From assembly GCA_963639765.1 (NCBI GenBank), contig CAVHXA010000052.1, forward strand, positions 1 through 13,279: DNA of 13,279 bases, in the 5' to 3' direction. A model generated the notes under the pieces. It was not told where the DNA came from. It was given only the letters and a program-made list of their open reading frames with translations, and made no database searches. Made by a program: the position numbers and the translations under genes. Source of the stretch: CAVHXA01 sp963639765. GTDB taxonomy: Bacteria; Bacillota; Clostridia; Oscillospirales; Oscillospiraceae. Positions 1-7,515 of this stretch are shown here, one piece after another (position 1 is the stretch's first letter; the number at the start of each line of letters is the position of its first letter).

Positions 1-20
1 TTCACGAAGGAGAATGCGAT

Positions 21-428
21 ATGCAATTAAAACGAGATACGGATTATGCCCTCAGACTTATGCTCGGTGTCGCCAAGTATGCGGACGAAAATGGGATCCT
101 TCTTGTCGAGCTGTGCAGACATGCATCGGTGCCGCAAACAATTGCAGCCAGATTGTGTTCAAAGCTGGTGAAAACAGGATTTTTAAGGGAAAACAAAGCG
201 GGTAGCCAGTCGCTTTATTTTGCAGGAGATGATATTCGGAACAAAACCCTTCTCGATGTTGTGCAGGCGATAGAGGGAACGGCTGATATGTTTGCCGTCT
301 TTGATCACTCCACGGAGTTATATGCTTGCGGCAAGTATGAATTTGCATTGGCTGAGCGGCAACTGGCAGAAAGTCTTGGCGGAATCAGCCTGCAAAGACT
401 GATAAATCAGGCTGCGATGGCCGGATGA
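21..428 (+). CDS. Rrf2-family winged-helix transcriptional regulator
   Basis: The 135-residue protein starts MQLKRDTDYALR, the typical opening of Rrf2 proteins, and follows an AGGAGA ribosome site at 8-13 with ideal spacing. A winged helix-turn-helix spans about residues 25-68, and the wing carries the G-S-Q-S-L-Y-F strand. Rrf2 regulators bind DNA as dimers and often sense iron-sulphur clusters, nitric oxide or redox state. Here the only cysteines are C32, C46 and C103, so the usual three-cysteine Fe-S loop near residues 90-105 is not present; cluster binding is unlikely. It is followed by a 222-base gap, so it is probably not part of the pilus operon, though it could act on it. The target is unknown. 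Family assignment is firm, function is not. Confidence 0.88.
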   Translation: MQLKRDTDYALRLMLGVAKYADENGILLVELCRHASVPQTIAARLCSKLVKTGFLRENKAGSQSLYFAGDDIRNKTLLDVVQAIEGTADMFAVFDHSTELYACGKYEFALAERQLAESLGGISLQRLINQAAMAG

Positions 429-518
429 TCAAAATTTTTTTGAAAAAATCATAGGATTTATAAAAAAACGGTCGATTCCGTGGGTTCTACGTTGGTGTGA
501 ATTTGCTACCATATCATT

Positions 519-569
519 GCTTCAGGGATAAGACTGCGTGTGGGAAGCAAACACGGCAGACCTTGAGGC
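519..569 (+). promoter_or_regulatory. Structured hairpin in the leader upstream of the TetR/pilus operon
   Basis: This lies in the 222-base gap 429-650. Bases 519-527 pair with 561-569 (nine pairs, two of them G-U). Bases 534-541 pair with 551-559 (eight pairs, one bulged G at 555), with a nine-base loop GGGAAGCAA and an asymmetric internal loop (528-533 against 560). Two helices stacked through an internal loop are more than expected by chance, but I do not recognise a known riboswitch class. No U-tract follows, so it is not a simple terminator. It sits about 80 bases before the TetR start and could be an RNA leader or, as DNA, a binding site. No convincing -35/-10 pair was found in the gap. 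Confidence 0.4.
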
Positions 570-650
570 ATAATTTGTGAGAGATTTTTAGCAACTGCAA
601 ATAAGGACGCTAAGTCAAACGCATAGATACATTGGTAAAGGGGTTTCCGA

Positions 651-1310
651 ATGGCAGGAAGATATTCTAAAGAAGAGCTAAAAGATAAGCTTCAGCGCTC
701 TACATTCAGTCTGGTGGCATCTGGTGGCATCGAGAGTGTGACCGTGCGAAAGGTAGCCACAGGCTGCGAACTTTCTGACCCGTATATTTATCAGTGCTAC
801 AGCGACCTGACGGATCTGATGACTGACACCTTCATGAGAATAGACAAAGAAATTGCGTATTTAATCGCGTCCGTTATCAGAAAGCAAGCACAGACGGAAG
901 CATACGACTTGGAAGAAAAGTGTTGGCTTCTCTGGAGTGCTTATTGGAAATTTTTAATGGATTACGCAGAAAGGACAATTTTCTATTGGCGTTTTTATCA
1001 GTCCGGGTACTACACAAAGGAACTGCTGGCAGAACGGCAGAAAAATTTCGCGGTGTTCATTGATTTTGTTCAGAGTGCGGGAGCACAGCTTGGCTTTTCA
1101 GACATCACCGCGCTGGATAGCGTTGTTTCAATGATTATTGATGATTCGGTTTCAGTGGCAGTAAAAATCCATCTTGGCTATATGCCGCAAAGCGCTGTTT
1201 CGGCAGAGGATATTTATCGCTCGGTTTTCTCCCTGTTGTTCCATAAGCTCGGCTTGAATATATGGGATACTACATTGCCGCATCAAGGCGGTTTGAAAGA
1301 AGAAAGGTAA
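651..1310 (+). CDS. TetR/AcrR-type transcriptional regulator, first gene of the pilus operon
   Basis: This is a 219-residue protein with an N-terminal TetR-type helix-turn-helix at about residues 10-55 (the ASGGIESVTVRKVA stretch, then a recognition helix ending near YIYQCYSDL). An all-helical C-terminal half with many aromatic residues would form the ligand-binding and dimer domain. The ribosome site AAAGGGG at 637-643 fits ATG 651. Its stop is four bases before the next gene, whose ribosome site lies in this gene's last codons, so it is cotranscribed with the pilus genes and probably controls its own operon. The recognition helix departs from the usual Y-x-H/Y-F pattern (Q-C-Y), so operator specificity cannot be guessed. 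The ligand is unknown. No clear palindromic operator was found upstream. Confidence 0.85.
   Translation: MAGRYSKEELKDKLQRSTFSLVASGGIESVTVRKVATGCELSDPYIYQCYSDLTDLMTDTFMRIDKEIAYLIASVIRKQAQTEAYDLEEKCWLLWSAYWKFLMDYAERTIFYWRFYQSGYYTKELLAERQKNFAVFIDFVQSAGAQLGFSDITALDSVVSMIIDDSVSVAVKIHLGYMPQSAVSAEDIYRSVFSLLFHKLGLNIWDTTLPHQGGLKEER
711..730 (+). repeat. Perfect 10-bp tandem duplication inside the TetR gene
   Basis: The unit CTGGTGGCAT occurs twice in direct succession in the DNA-binding region. The two-copy form gives the normal TetR reading (LVASGGIESVTV). Because 10 is not a multiple of three, loss or gain of one unit would truncate the regulator. It may be chance or a slippage-prone site. Confidence 0.6.
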
Positions 1311-1314
1311 GCAC

Positions 1315-1794
1315 ATGACAGATAAAGAATTGAGACATCTCAGCCGCGCAGAGCTGATCGACATTATCTATGAACTACAAAAGCAGAATGATAAAAAAGA
1401 TGTGCAAATGCAGAAGTTGCGGGCTGCCCTGGAAGAACGGACGCTCCGCATTTCGAAGGCAGGTTCCATCGCGGAAGCGGCAATCAGCGTAAACGGTGTG
1501 TTTGAGGCAGCGCAAGCCGCTGCGGATCAATATCTTGCTTCCGTCAAAGTTGCGACAGCAAACATGGAACGAACGCTTGCGGAGGCAGAAGAAAAGCGGC
1601 AGAAAATTCTGAGTGATGCGGAGCAGCAGGCCAATGATTTGGTACGTAGAGCGGAACAGCGGGCGGCTTCTATGAATGCGGAAACAGATAAGCAGTGTGC
1701 AGAGAAGTGGTCTGCGTTTGAGCACCGTGCCAACGACCTGATTGCCGCCCATCAAGCATTACAGAACCTTATGGCGGGAGGAAGCAGCACGTGA
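1315..1794 (+). CDS. Coiled-coil protein of unknown function, between regulator and signal peptidase
   Basis: This 159-residue protein has no signal peptide or membrane segment, so it is probably cytoplasmic. It is mostly charged helix: a first coiled coil at about residues 15-48, a glycine/alanine hinge (GSIAEAAISVNGVFEAAQAA, about 50-69), and a second long coil at about 75-128 rich in A, E, K, Q and R with heptad character. This resembles DivIVA/GpsB-like or ATP-synthase-b-like helices in composition only. The ribosome site AGAAAGG (1301-1307) overlaps the end of the TetR gene, and the last codon overlaps the GTG of the signal peptidase gene, so the three are translationally linked. That places it in pilus export or assembly, perhaps as a scaffold locating the machinery at the membrane; this is inference. 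Automated 'DNA repair' labels on such coiled coils should not be trusted. Confidence 0.75.
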   Translation: MTDKELRHLSRAELIDIIYELQKQNDKKDVQMQKLRAALEERTLRISKAGSIAEAAISVNGVFEAAQAAADQYLASVKVATANMERTLAEAEEKRQKILSDAEQQANDLVRRAEQRAASMNAETDKQCAEKWSAFEHRANDLIAAHQALQNLMAGGSST

Positions 1795-2378
1795 AAAAGC
1801 AAAAGGAAGTGCTCGATCTGCCGACCACCGAACAGATTGAGCAGGAGCGCAAACGCTTGCGTTATCAGCGGCGATACAGCAAAACCTTGAAAAGTACGAT
1901 TGCAATCCTAGTTGTTGTGGCAGCACTTGCGGTGCTGGTAGCGACACTCTGGATGCCCGTTTTGAGAATATACGGCACCTCTATGGTGCCGACACTGGAA
2001 GACGGACAGATCGTTGTTACGGTGAAAAGCAGTCACTTTGAACAGGGAGATATCGTGGCATTTTATCAGGGCAACAAGCTGCTGATTAAAAGATTTATTG
2101 CCGGACCGGCAGATTGGGTAGATATTGACACTGCCGGAAATGTTTCCGTCAATGGAGCGGCTCTTGATGAGCCGTATATTGCCGAAAAAGCCTATGGTGA
2201 TACGAACATTGAACTTCCCTACCAGGTGCCGGACAATCGGTATTTCCTGATGGGAGACAACCGGGATGTATCCGTGGATTCCCGGAATACGGCGGTGGGC
2301 TGCGTCTCGGATGAGCAGATTGTGGGAAAGGTTATTTTCCGTATCTGGCCGCTGAGCCAGTTTGGACCGATACAATAG
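1791..2378 (+). CDS. lepB: Type I signal peptidase (S26 family)
   Basis: This 195-residue membrane protein has a basic cytoplasmic N-terminus (about 1-34), one transmembrane helix (about 35-54) and an external catalytic domain. All the S26 boxes are visible: the nucleophile Ser64 in YGTSMVPTL, the general base Lys100 in LLIKRFIAG, and the box GDNRDVSVDSR at 155-165. The enzyme cuts signal peptides from Sec-exported precursors at the outer membrane face. The start is GTG, overlapping the preceding stop (GTGA), with the ribosome site GGGAGGA at 1776-1782. The tip gene follows after 18 bases. A dedicated signal peptidase in a pilus locus is known from other Gram-positive pilus islands; unlike SipA of some streptococcal islands, both catalytic residues are kept here, so it should be active, probably on the pilins. 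Confidence 0.95.
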   Translation: MKKQKEVLDLPTTEQIEQERKRLRYQRRYSKTLKSTIAILVVVAALAVLVATLWMPVLRIYGTSMVPTLEDGQIVVTVKSSHFEQGDIVAFYQGNKLLIKRFIAGPADWVDIDTAGNVSVNGAALDEPYIAEKAYGDTNIELPYQVPDNRYFLMGDNRDVSVDSRNTAVGCVSDEQIVGKVIFRIWPLSQFGPIQ

Positions 2379-2396
2379 CACGGCAGGAGGAGCATT

Positions 2397-5300
2397 ATGC
2401 AAAAGAACTTACCACAGAAGGTACATGATTCCATCAGAGAGCACTTGCGTCAAAAGCATTGGCGACGCGTTGTGACTGCGTTGGCGTGCGTTGTAGTGTT
2501 CTGCACAACTTATGCACTGATTCTTCCCGCCGTCACTATGACCGAAGAAACCTATTGCGGGAAAGAGGCACATACGCACACGCAGGAGGAATGCTATGAG
2601 CGCGTTCTGGTCTGTGATTTGGAAGAAAAGGAAGCCACAGAACCCGTGTCCGGTCATACCCATACGGACGAATGCTATGAGACGAAGAGCGTTCTTGTAT
2701 GTGGTCTTGACGAGTCCAGTGACCACTCACATGGCGAGGGCTGCTATGACGAGGACGGAAATCTGACCTGTGAGCAGGAAGAAACGCAAGGTCACACGCA
2801 TGACGGGAATTGCTATCAGGAAGAAACCAGTCTGACCTGCGGGCTGGAGGAAACGGAATCTGCACCCGACGGCCATACGCATACAGATGCCTGTTATGAG
2901 GAAAAGCTGGTGTGCCAGCAGGAGGAGCATGAACATACGCTGATCTGCTACTCCAACCCGGAGGCAGATGTGGAAAGCGTCGCCGTATGGGAGCGCACCC
3001 TTCCGCAGGACCTTGGTGACAACTGGGCGGAAAACGTGGTAGTGGTAGCAAACAGCCAGCTTGGTTATGCTGAGAGCACGGCAAACTATACTGTTCTGGA
3101 CGACGGCGTGACCATGAAGGGCTACACACGCTATGGCGCGTGGTATGGCGATCCCTATGGTGATTGGTGCGCTATGTTTGTATCGTTCTGCCTACACTAT
3201 GCAGAAATTCCGACGGAGTCTGTTCCATATGAGGCAAATTGCCCTCAATGGATAGAAAAGCTTGAACGGAAGAATATGTATGCGGATGCTGGGGAATATA
3301 CGCCCCAAAGTGGCGATATTATCTTCTTCGACTATGAACAGGATGGAACGGCAGATCACGTTGGGCTGGTGGAAGAAATTGAAACAGACAGCGATGGAAT
3401 TCCTATCTCTATTATTACCATCGAGGGAAATTCCAGCGACGTTGTAAAGCAGAATACATACGATATTTCTGATGTCAGCATCATTGGTTATGGCATTTTG
3501 CCGGAAAAACCAGCGGCTACAATTTCCGCGACAGCTACAGATGGAACAGTGGTTACAATTTCCGGTACAATTCCTGATGGTGCACAGGCTGAAATTTCAC
3601 CGGTTTCCCTTTCGGAAGACGATCTCAGCAGGTATTTGGATGGGACAGCAGAGACTGCCTATGCTTATGACATCAAAATTATTGTGGATGGAAAGGAGTG
3701 GCAGCCGACCAGTCCTGTTTCGGTGAGCCTGACAAAGCCGGGATTCAGTCTTTCTGAAGGAGAAACTTTGGTAATCTCCCATGTGGACGGCGATACAGAC
3801 ACTGCATCAGAAGTTCCGGCCACATTTACAGATGAATCCAATATTATCTTCGAGGCATCCGGTTTTTCAACATGGATTATTTCCACAGTTGCAGAAACAA
3901 ATGAAATCATCGGTGATCAGTTTAAGGCCGTTTGGAATGAAAATGCAATTTCTCAGGTTATTGCGAGCTTCAGTTCGCCAAATAAAGGCAAGAATTATAC
4001 ACTGGACTATAGTCTAAACGACGGAGCAGACTGGACGACCATTGCAACGGCAAAGAGCAGCAAAGGAGAAGCCATTACTCTGACGGCTGACATATCTCTG
4101 GATGCGGCCCTGTCCTACAATACTGTTAAATTCAGGGTTTACAGCGATAAATCGGTTGTTCGGTCTGCTACACTCCCGGAATTGCTGGACGGCATAAAAC
4201 CTGGTTTTAGTGATTGGGTGGAAAATGCCTATGTCTCGGTTTATGGCGGAACAGCCCCGGTAACAGTACAGGAACTTTATACAGCGTTCGCAAAGTATAG
4301 AGAACTTGCCACTGTCATTATCGCTACAACGAAAGATGATGATGGTGTATATACGGGAAGGGCTGATGTTACGCCAGACGGAGCATATACCTATCAGTGG
4401 CAGTATCTGGACGACGATGAACAGTGGCAGGAGTTCAGCACAACGAGCACCGGAACAATCAATCTGTCTGAGGTCGATGTTCTGCAAAGCGGCACCCATA
4501 AGATTCGCTGCGGCATATATACAGCTGACTCTTCCGAGCCCTACGGAATGAGCAATGTTTTGGAGCTTAATCCCGAGGAGGAGAAATATGCAAAAGCAAT
4601 TGAGGAAATCAACAGCACGTTGAATCTCGGCTCGTTGGCAATCAATGGGACGCAGTTTACCGATTACTTTTACTACGGGAATGTAGCGAAAGACAGCCGA
4701 GTCCCCTTTGACGATGCCGAAAGCTATGCCGAATATCTGGCGAAATTGTATCTTGACGAGGGAATCGATGCAGTAAAAATCGCGTGGCATAAATACCTTT
4801 ACGACATTTATGACCCTTCCCATGACAAAGGAAAAATGGGCAATGAAAATGAAGGCTATCCGGGAGAAGACGGAGCTACCTATGGAGATCAGAACCTGGG
4901 CTGGCCAAAGGATAGTGCATCGTCTTTCCATACAACAGGAACTCCTGAGATTGATGCGTTGGATTACAACTATCTGGAGCAGGGTGTTGATTATGGAAAT
5001 TTTGTTACCGGATTGAAGAAAAAAGCAACTGCAAAGTTGGCGGGTGATGAAAACACAGAGCGAGAATATCTGGTTGACATCACGGCTGATGCGCAGGCAA
5101 AGGCGGTAGGACCGGTTGCAATCATCCTGCAGATTCAGACATCCTGGCAGATGTTCGATTTGGAACATGCCAATGCGCTGCAGAATGAGGGGGCTACAGA
5201 GGTAGGTGCCGTTGCGAACAATACGGAGCTTGCCACACTCTATGACATAAAACAGGCGTTGCTGCGTTTTGTAGACTACATGGAAACCAAGTATCCCGGT

Positions 5301-7124
5301 AATAATCTGGTGCTGGGAATTACTGAGACACAGCACGCTAAGTCACAATCCATGTTTGTTGGAAGCGATAAAAAAGGAAACGGACTTTATGTATCCAATA
5401 ATTATGAGATACTGCGGAATTCTATCCTTGAGTGGGACACCTTTGGTAACTGCGAGCACGTACACTATGATACCAAGCAGTTGCAGAATGCAGTAAAAAA
5501 CCTTTCAAATAATTTGGCAGACCTTAAGTATAACAATGGCAAGCCTATTCCCTATGATGATATTCGAAAAGTGGCTGTTGTTATCGGAGGACCGACAGAA
5601 AACGCCAGTAGCGAAAACGGCTATGCCTGTACGCTTCCGTGGAGTACATTTGCCAACAGTGAAATTGATTCCGTGTATGGCATTCGCACCAATAATGGAA
5701 CATCTTATGCTACAAACGGCGAGCTTTCCTGGCTGGACTATTCTGGAAACACGTCAGGAACACCCTATTCTGAAGGAAGTGGTACGGCGTTTACAAAGAA
5801 ATATGTTGCCACCACGGAAGACCTTGTATACGAGTATCTGGTCCAGATTGCGGAACAGGAAATGGGCAAAAAAGGAATCGACATTGATGCCCCCAATGCA
5901 TATGTGGAAGATGTAACGGTAACGGATACCATCCAGAAGGAGTTTATGCTGGACGAAAACGAGCCAATCACTGCAACGATCACGAATAAGGATGGTTCGG
6001 AAACAAAAACGCTTACGCTTACCAAGAATGATCTGAATTTTACAGAGAATGAAGACGGAACTACTACGGTTACCTACAATTTTGGGAACGCGCTGAATGG
6101 TCAGAAGTGTACGCTGCATTTTGGAATTATTGCCAGGGAAGACTACATCGGCAGCAACAATGTGTACACAAACGTAAAAACGCCAACGCTGACCTACAAG
6201 CATGACGTGCTTGATGCAGACGGTAATGAAACCGGGGAAACGAAAATCTATGATGTAAACTGTTTTGATACACCGCAGGTCAATGTCCCTATACGCTACA
6301 ATACGGTTGACGGAGAGAAAACAACGGTTTTGGTAAATACCGAGGTCAATTTGAAAGACCTTGGCAGCGAGATTCCAAAACAGGTTGAGGAATTGTTGGA
6401 CAACTATCCTCAAATCAACGGAACGCTTTCTTATGTATGGGAAATGCCGGATGGGACAAGTGAAACCATAGGGAGTGTGACGGTTAAAAACGGTGTTCCG
6501 GATACGTTACCTGACATTTCGGAAGCCTTCACACCGTCGCAGGCTGGAAACTATGTTGGAACGTTGAAGCTTACCTTTACTCCGGAGAGCGTTTCGTCTG
6601 AGAACAAGAATTTCTCAGATGAAACGACAAGGACAGCAGTGAATGCCCTGGAGAAATCCGGAAAGGTTTGGGTGGATGCGGTTGAAGCAGGAACAAACTC
6701 CAGTCTGATCGTTCGAAAGGTTTGGGAAACAGCCCCCACCTGGGATAATCCGGAGGTCAAATTCCGACTCCTCGCGAACGGGACTGACACTGGCGATATC
6801 TATACTTTGAACGAGGATAATAATTGGGAGGTTCAAATTGATGATCTTAAAACCGTAAAGGTAGATAGCTCCGGCAATGCACAAATCATCCAGTATACCG
6901 TGGAAGAGATAGATGTTCCGGATGGCTATAAAGCCAGCTATTCCGAGGACACCGACACCACCGATAGCTATGCAGCCATGGCAAAGTTTACGATAACATG
7001 CACAGAGGACAAGAAAAATGTCAGAACTGTTTCCATTACCTGTTACACAGATGACGGTAAAACCTTTACGAAAGATTATCCCGTCAGTGCCGGTTTTGCC
7101 AAAAAATACAGCGTACACCTTTGA
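2397..7124 (+). CDS. Giant pilus tip/adhesin with His-Cys repeats, CHAP hydrolase, VWA-like and CnaB domains (frameshifted before its anchor)
   Basis: AGGAGG at 2385-2390 sets ATG 2397. The uninterrupted frame is 1575 residues; correcting one base gives about 1683 residues with an LPETG anchor. Order: basic N-terminus 1-24; hydrophobic export segment about 25-46 ending YALILPAVTM; six His/Cys repeats 54-185; CHAP-type cysteine hydrolase about 235-368 with Cys258 (GDWCAMF), His321 (ADHVGLV) and Glu343/Asn345 (IEGNSS); a beta domain about 372-497; Ig-like segments about 505-600 and 640-725; a VWA-like domain about 885-1070; further beta domains to about 1420; and a CnaB domain about 1433-1516 (candidate isopeptide residues K441 in VRKVW and E503/E504). 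By family analogy CHAP domains cut peptidoglycan, and VWA plus CnaB occur in pilus tip adhesins. Position before backbone pilin and class C sortase supports a tip role. The VWA metal site looks degraded (LQIQTSWQM in place of D-x-S-x-S). As sequenced, the product ends shortly after the CnaB region and would not be wall anchored. Confidence 0.88.
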   Translation: MQKNLPQKVHDSIREHLRQKHWRRVVTALACVVVFCTTYALILPAVTMTEETYCGKEAHTHTQEECYERVLVCDLEEKEATEPVSGHTHTDECYETKSVLVCGLDESSDHSHGEGCYDEDGNLTCEQEETQGHTHDGNCYQEETSLTCGLEETESAPDGHTHTDACYEEKLVCQQEEHEHTLICYSNPEADVESVAVWERTLPQDLGDNWAENVVVVANSQLGYAESTANYTVLDDGVTMKGYTRYGAWYGDPYGDWCAMFVSFCLHYAEIPTESVPYEANCPQWIEKLERKNMYADAGEYTPQSGDIIFFDYEQDGTADHVGLVEEIETDSDGIPISIITIEGNSSDVVKQNTYDISDVSIIGYGILPEKPAATISATATDGTVVTISGTIPDGAQAEISPVSLSEDDLSRYLDGTAETAYAYDIKIIVDGKEWQPTSPVSVSLTKPGFSLSEGETLVISHVDGDTDTASEVPATFTDESNIIFEASGFSTWIISTVAETNEIIGDQFKAVWNENAISQVIASFSSPNKGKNYTLDYSLNDGADWTTIATAKSSKGEAITLTADISLDAALSYNTVKFRVYSDKSVVRSATLPELLDGIKPGFSDWVENAYVSVYGGTAPVTVQELYTAFAKYRELATVIIATTKDDDGVYTGRADVTPDGAYTYQWQYLDDDEQWQEFSTTSTGTINLSEVDVLQSGTHKIRCGIYTADSSEPYGMSNVLELNPEEEKYAKAIEEINSTLNLGSLAINGTQFTDYFYYGNVAKDSRVPFDDAESYAEYLAKLYLDEGIDAVKIAWHKYLYDIYDPSHDKGKMGNENEGYPGEDGATYGDQNLGWPKDSASSFHTTGTPEIDALDYNYLEQGVDYGNFVTGLKKKATAKLAGDENTEREYLVDITADAQAKAVGPVAIILQIQTSWQMFDLEHANALQNEGATEVGAVANNTELATLYDIKQALLRFVDYMETKYPGNNLVLGITETQHAKSQSMFVGSDKKGNGLYVSNNYEILRNSILEWDTFGNCEHVHYDTKQLQNAVKNLSNNLADLKYNNGKPIPYDDIRKVAVVIGGPTENASSENGYACTLPWSTFANSEIDSVYGIRTNNGTSYATNGELSWLDYSGNTSGTPYSEGSGTAFTKKYVATTEDLVYEYLVQIAEQEMGKKGIDIDAPNAYVEDVTVTDTIQKEFMLDENEPITATITNKDGSETKTLTLTKNDLNFTENEDGTTTVTYNFGNALNGQKCTLHFGIIAREDYIGSNNVYTNVKTPTLTYKHDVLDADGNETGETKIYDVNCFDTPQVNVPIRYNTVDGEKTTVLVNTEVNLKDLGSEIPKQVEELLDNYPQINGTLSYVWEMPDGTSETIGSVTVKNGVPDTLPDISEAFTPSQAGNYVGTLKLTFTPESVSSENKNFSDETTRTAVNALEKSGKVWVDAVEAGTNSSLIVRKVWETAPTWDNPEVKFRLLANGTDTGDIYTLNEDNNWEVQIDDLKTVKVDSSGNAQIIQYTVEEIDVPDGYKASYSEDTDTTDSYAAMAKFTITCTEDKKNVRTVSITCYTDDGKTFTKDYPVSAGFAKKYSVHL
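2556..2954 (+). repeat. Six His-x-His-x(3-4)-Cys-Tyr coding repeats in the tip protein
   Basis: Residues 54-185 hold six units with HxH followed by Cys-Tyr: H59/H61/C66, H87/H89/C93, H110/H112/C116, H133/H135/C139, H160/H162/C166 and H178/H180/C184. The first five are each followed by another Cys 7-9 residues on (C73, C102, C125, C148, C173), and C54 precedes the first. Between units run acidic E/D-rich linkers. The pattern suggests metal binding or a disulphide ladder in the stalk next to the membrane. The units are diverged at the DNA level, so this is a protein repeat, not a fresh DNA duplication. Confidence 0.85.
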
Positions 7125-7449
7125 AATGGGCGATATGCCACTGGGTGAAGATGGAAACCCGATTAACATTATATCTTGGAATTTTACTGCATTGAAACAG
7201 GATGGTAACGTTGAGAAAATTGACAGCAAAAAAGTAACCATGAGTTACATCCAATCCCGATATCAAAGCGGTTCGACATCCACCCCTGTTCTGGTTATTA
7301 CAAACACAGCCAATAGCTATGAACTGCCCGAAACCGGCGGCCCCGGTACAATCTTGTTTACATTATGCGGACTTTGTCTGATGACCCTGGCGAGTGCGCT
7401 GATGTATAGATACTTTATACGCTGGAAGCGGGAAAGGAGGCTTTGGTAA
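7018..7449 (+). pseudogene. C-terminal LPETGG cell-wall anchor part of the tip protein, displaced by a frameshift
   Basis: This frame (+1 relative to the tip gene) has its first ATG at 7018, but protein-like sequence only begins near 7101 (KNTAYTFEMGDMPLG). It then continues as a beta domain ending PVLVITNTANSYELPETGG, followed by a hydrophobic helix and a basic tail (KRERR). That is a complete sortase sorting signal, with LPETGG at 7324-7341. It has no signal peptide of its own, so it cannot be an independent surface protein. It is the natural end of the 2397-7124 protein: removing one A from the A6 run at 7101-7106 joins the frames as SAGFAK-NTAYTF. It may be a real mutation, a phase-variable tract or a sequencing/assembly error. 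The AAAGGAGG at 7433-7440, near its end, lies too far upstream to drive the pilin gene at 7516. Confidence 0.85.
7101..7106 (+). other. A6 homopolymer at the frameshift point of the tip gene
   Basis: In the upstream frame the run is read GCC AAA AAA TAC and reaches TGA at 7122-7124. The downstream anchor frame reads it CCA AAA AAT ACA. Joining them needs loss of one base (net +1), which a five-A run would give. A -1 ribosomal slip leads to a stop without any anchor, so classical -1 frameshifting does not explain it. Confidence 0.75.
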
Positions 7450-7459
7450 TTTTAACTCC

Positions 7460-7475
7460 TCCGCTTCGTAGCGGA
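7460..7475 (+). promoter_or_regulatory. Short perfect hairpin between tip gene and backbone pilin gene
   Basis: TCCGCT and AGCGGA form a six-pair stem around a four-base TCGT loop, in the 66-base gap between the tip anchor and the pilin start. No T-run follows, so it is not an intrinsic terminator. It could be an mRNA processing or stability element that raises pilin output over tip output. Six bases can arise by chance. Confidence 0.4.
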
Positions 7476-7515
7476 CAAAATATCTCAAATTTATTCAAAA
7501 GAAAGGAATACTATC

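Noticed and set aside
440..464. Promoter TTGAAA ... TATAAA upstream of the TetR gene
   Set aside because: Spacing is 13 bases, too short for a sigma-70-type promoter.
429..482. Terminator after Rrf2 (A/T palindrome at 430-450) or a minus-strand terminator (ACGG...CCGT next to a T-run)
   Set aside because: Stems are only A-T pairs or four bases long, and no minus-strand gene needs one.
4014..5336. 440-codon minus-strand frame inside the tip gene
   Set aside because: No start context or recognisable domain; the plus-strand frame is clearly the coding one.
7098..7195. Programmed -1 ribosomal frameshift at the A6 run
   Set aside because: A -1 shift enters a frame that stops near 7193 without the anchor; the needed shift is +1 or loss of one A.
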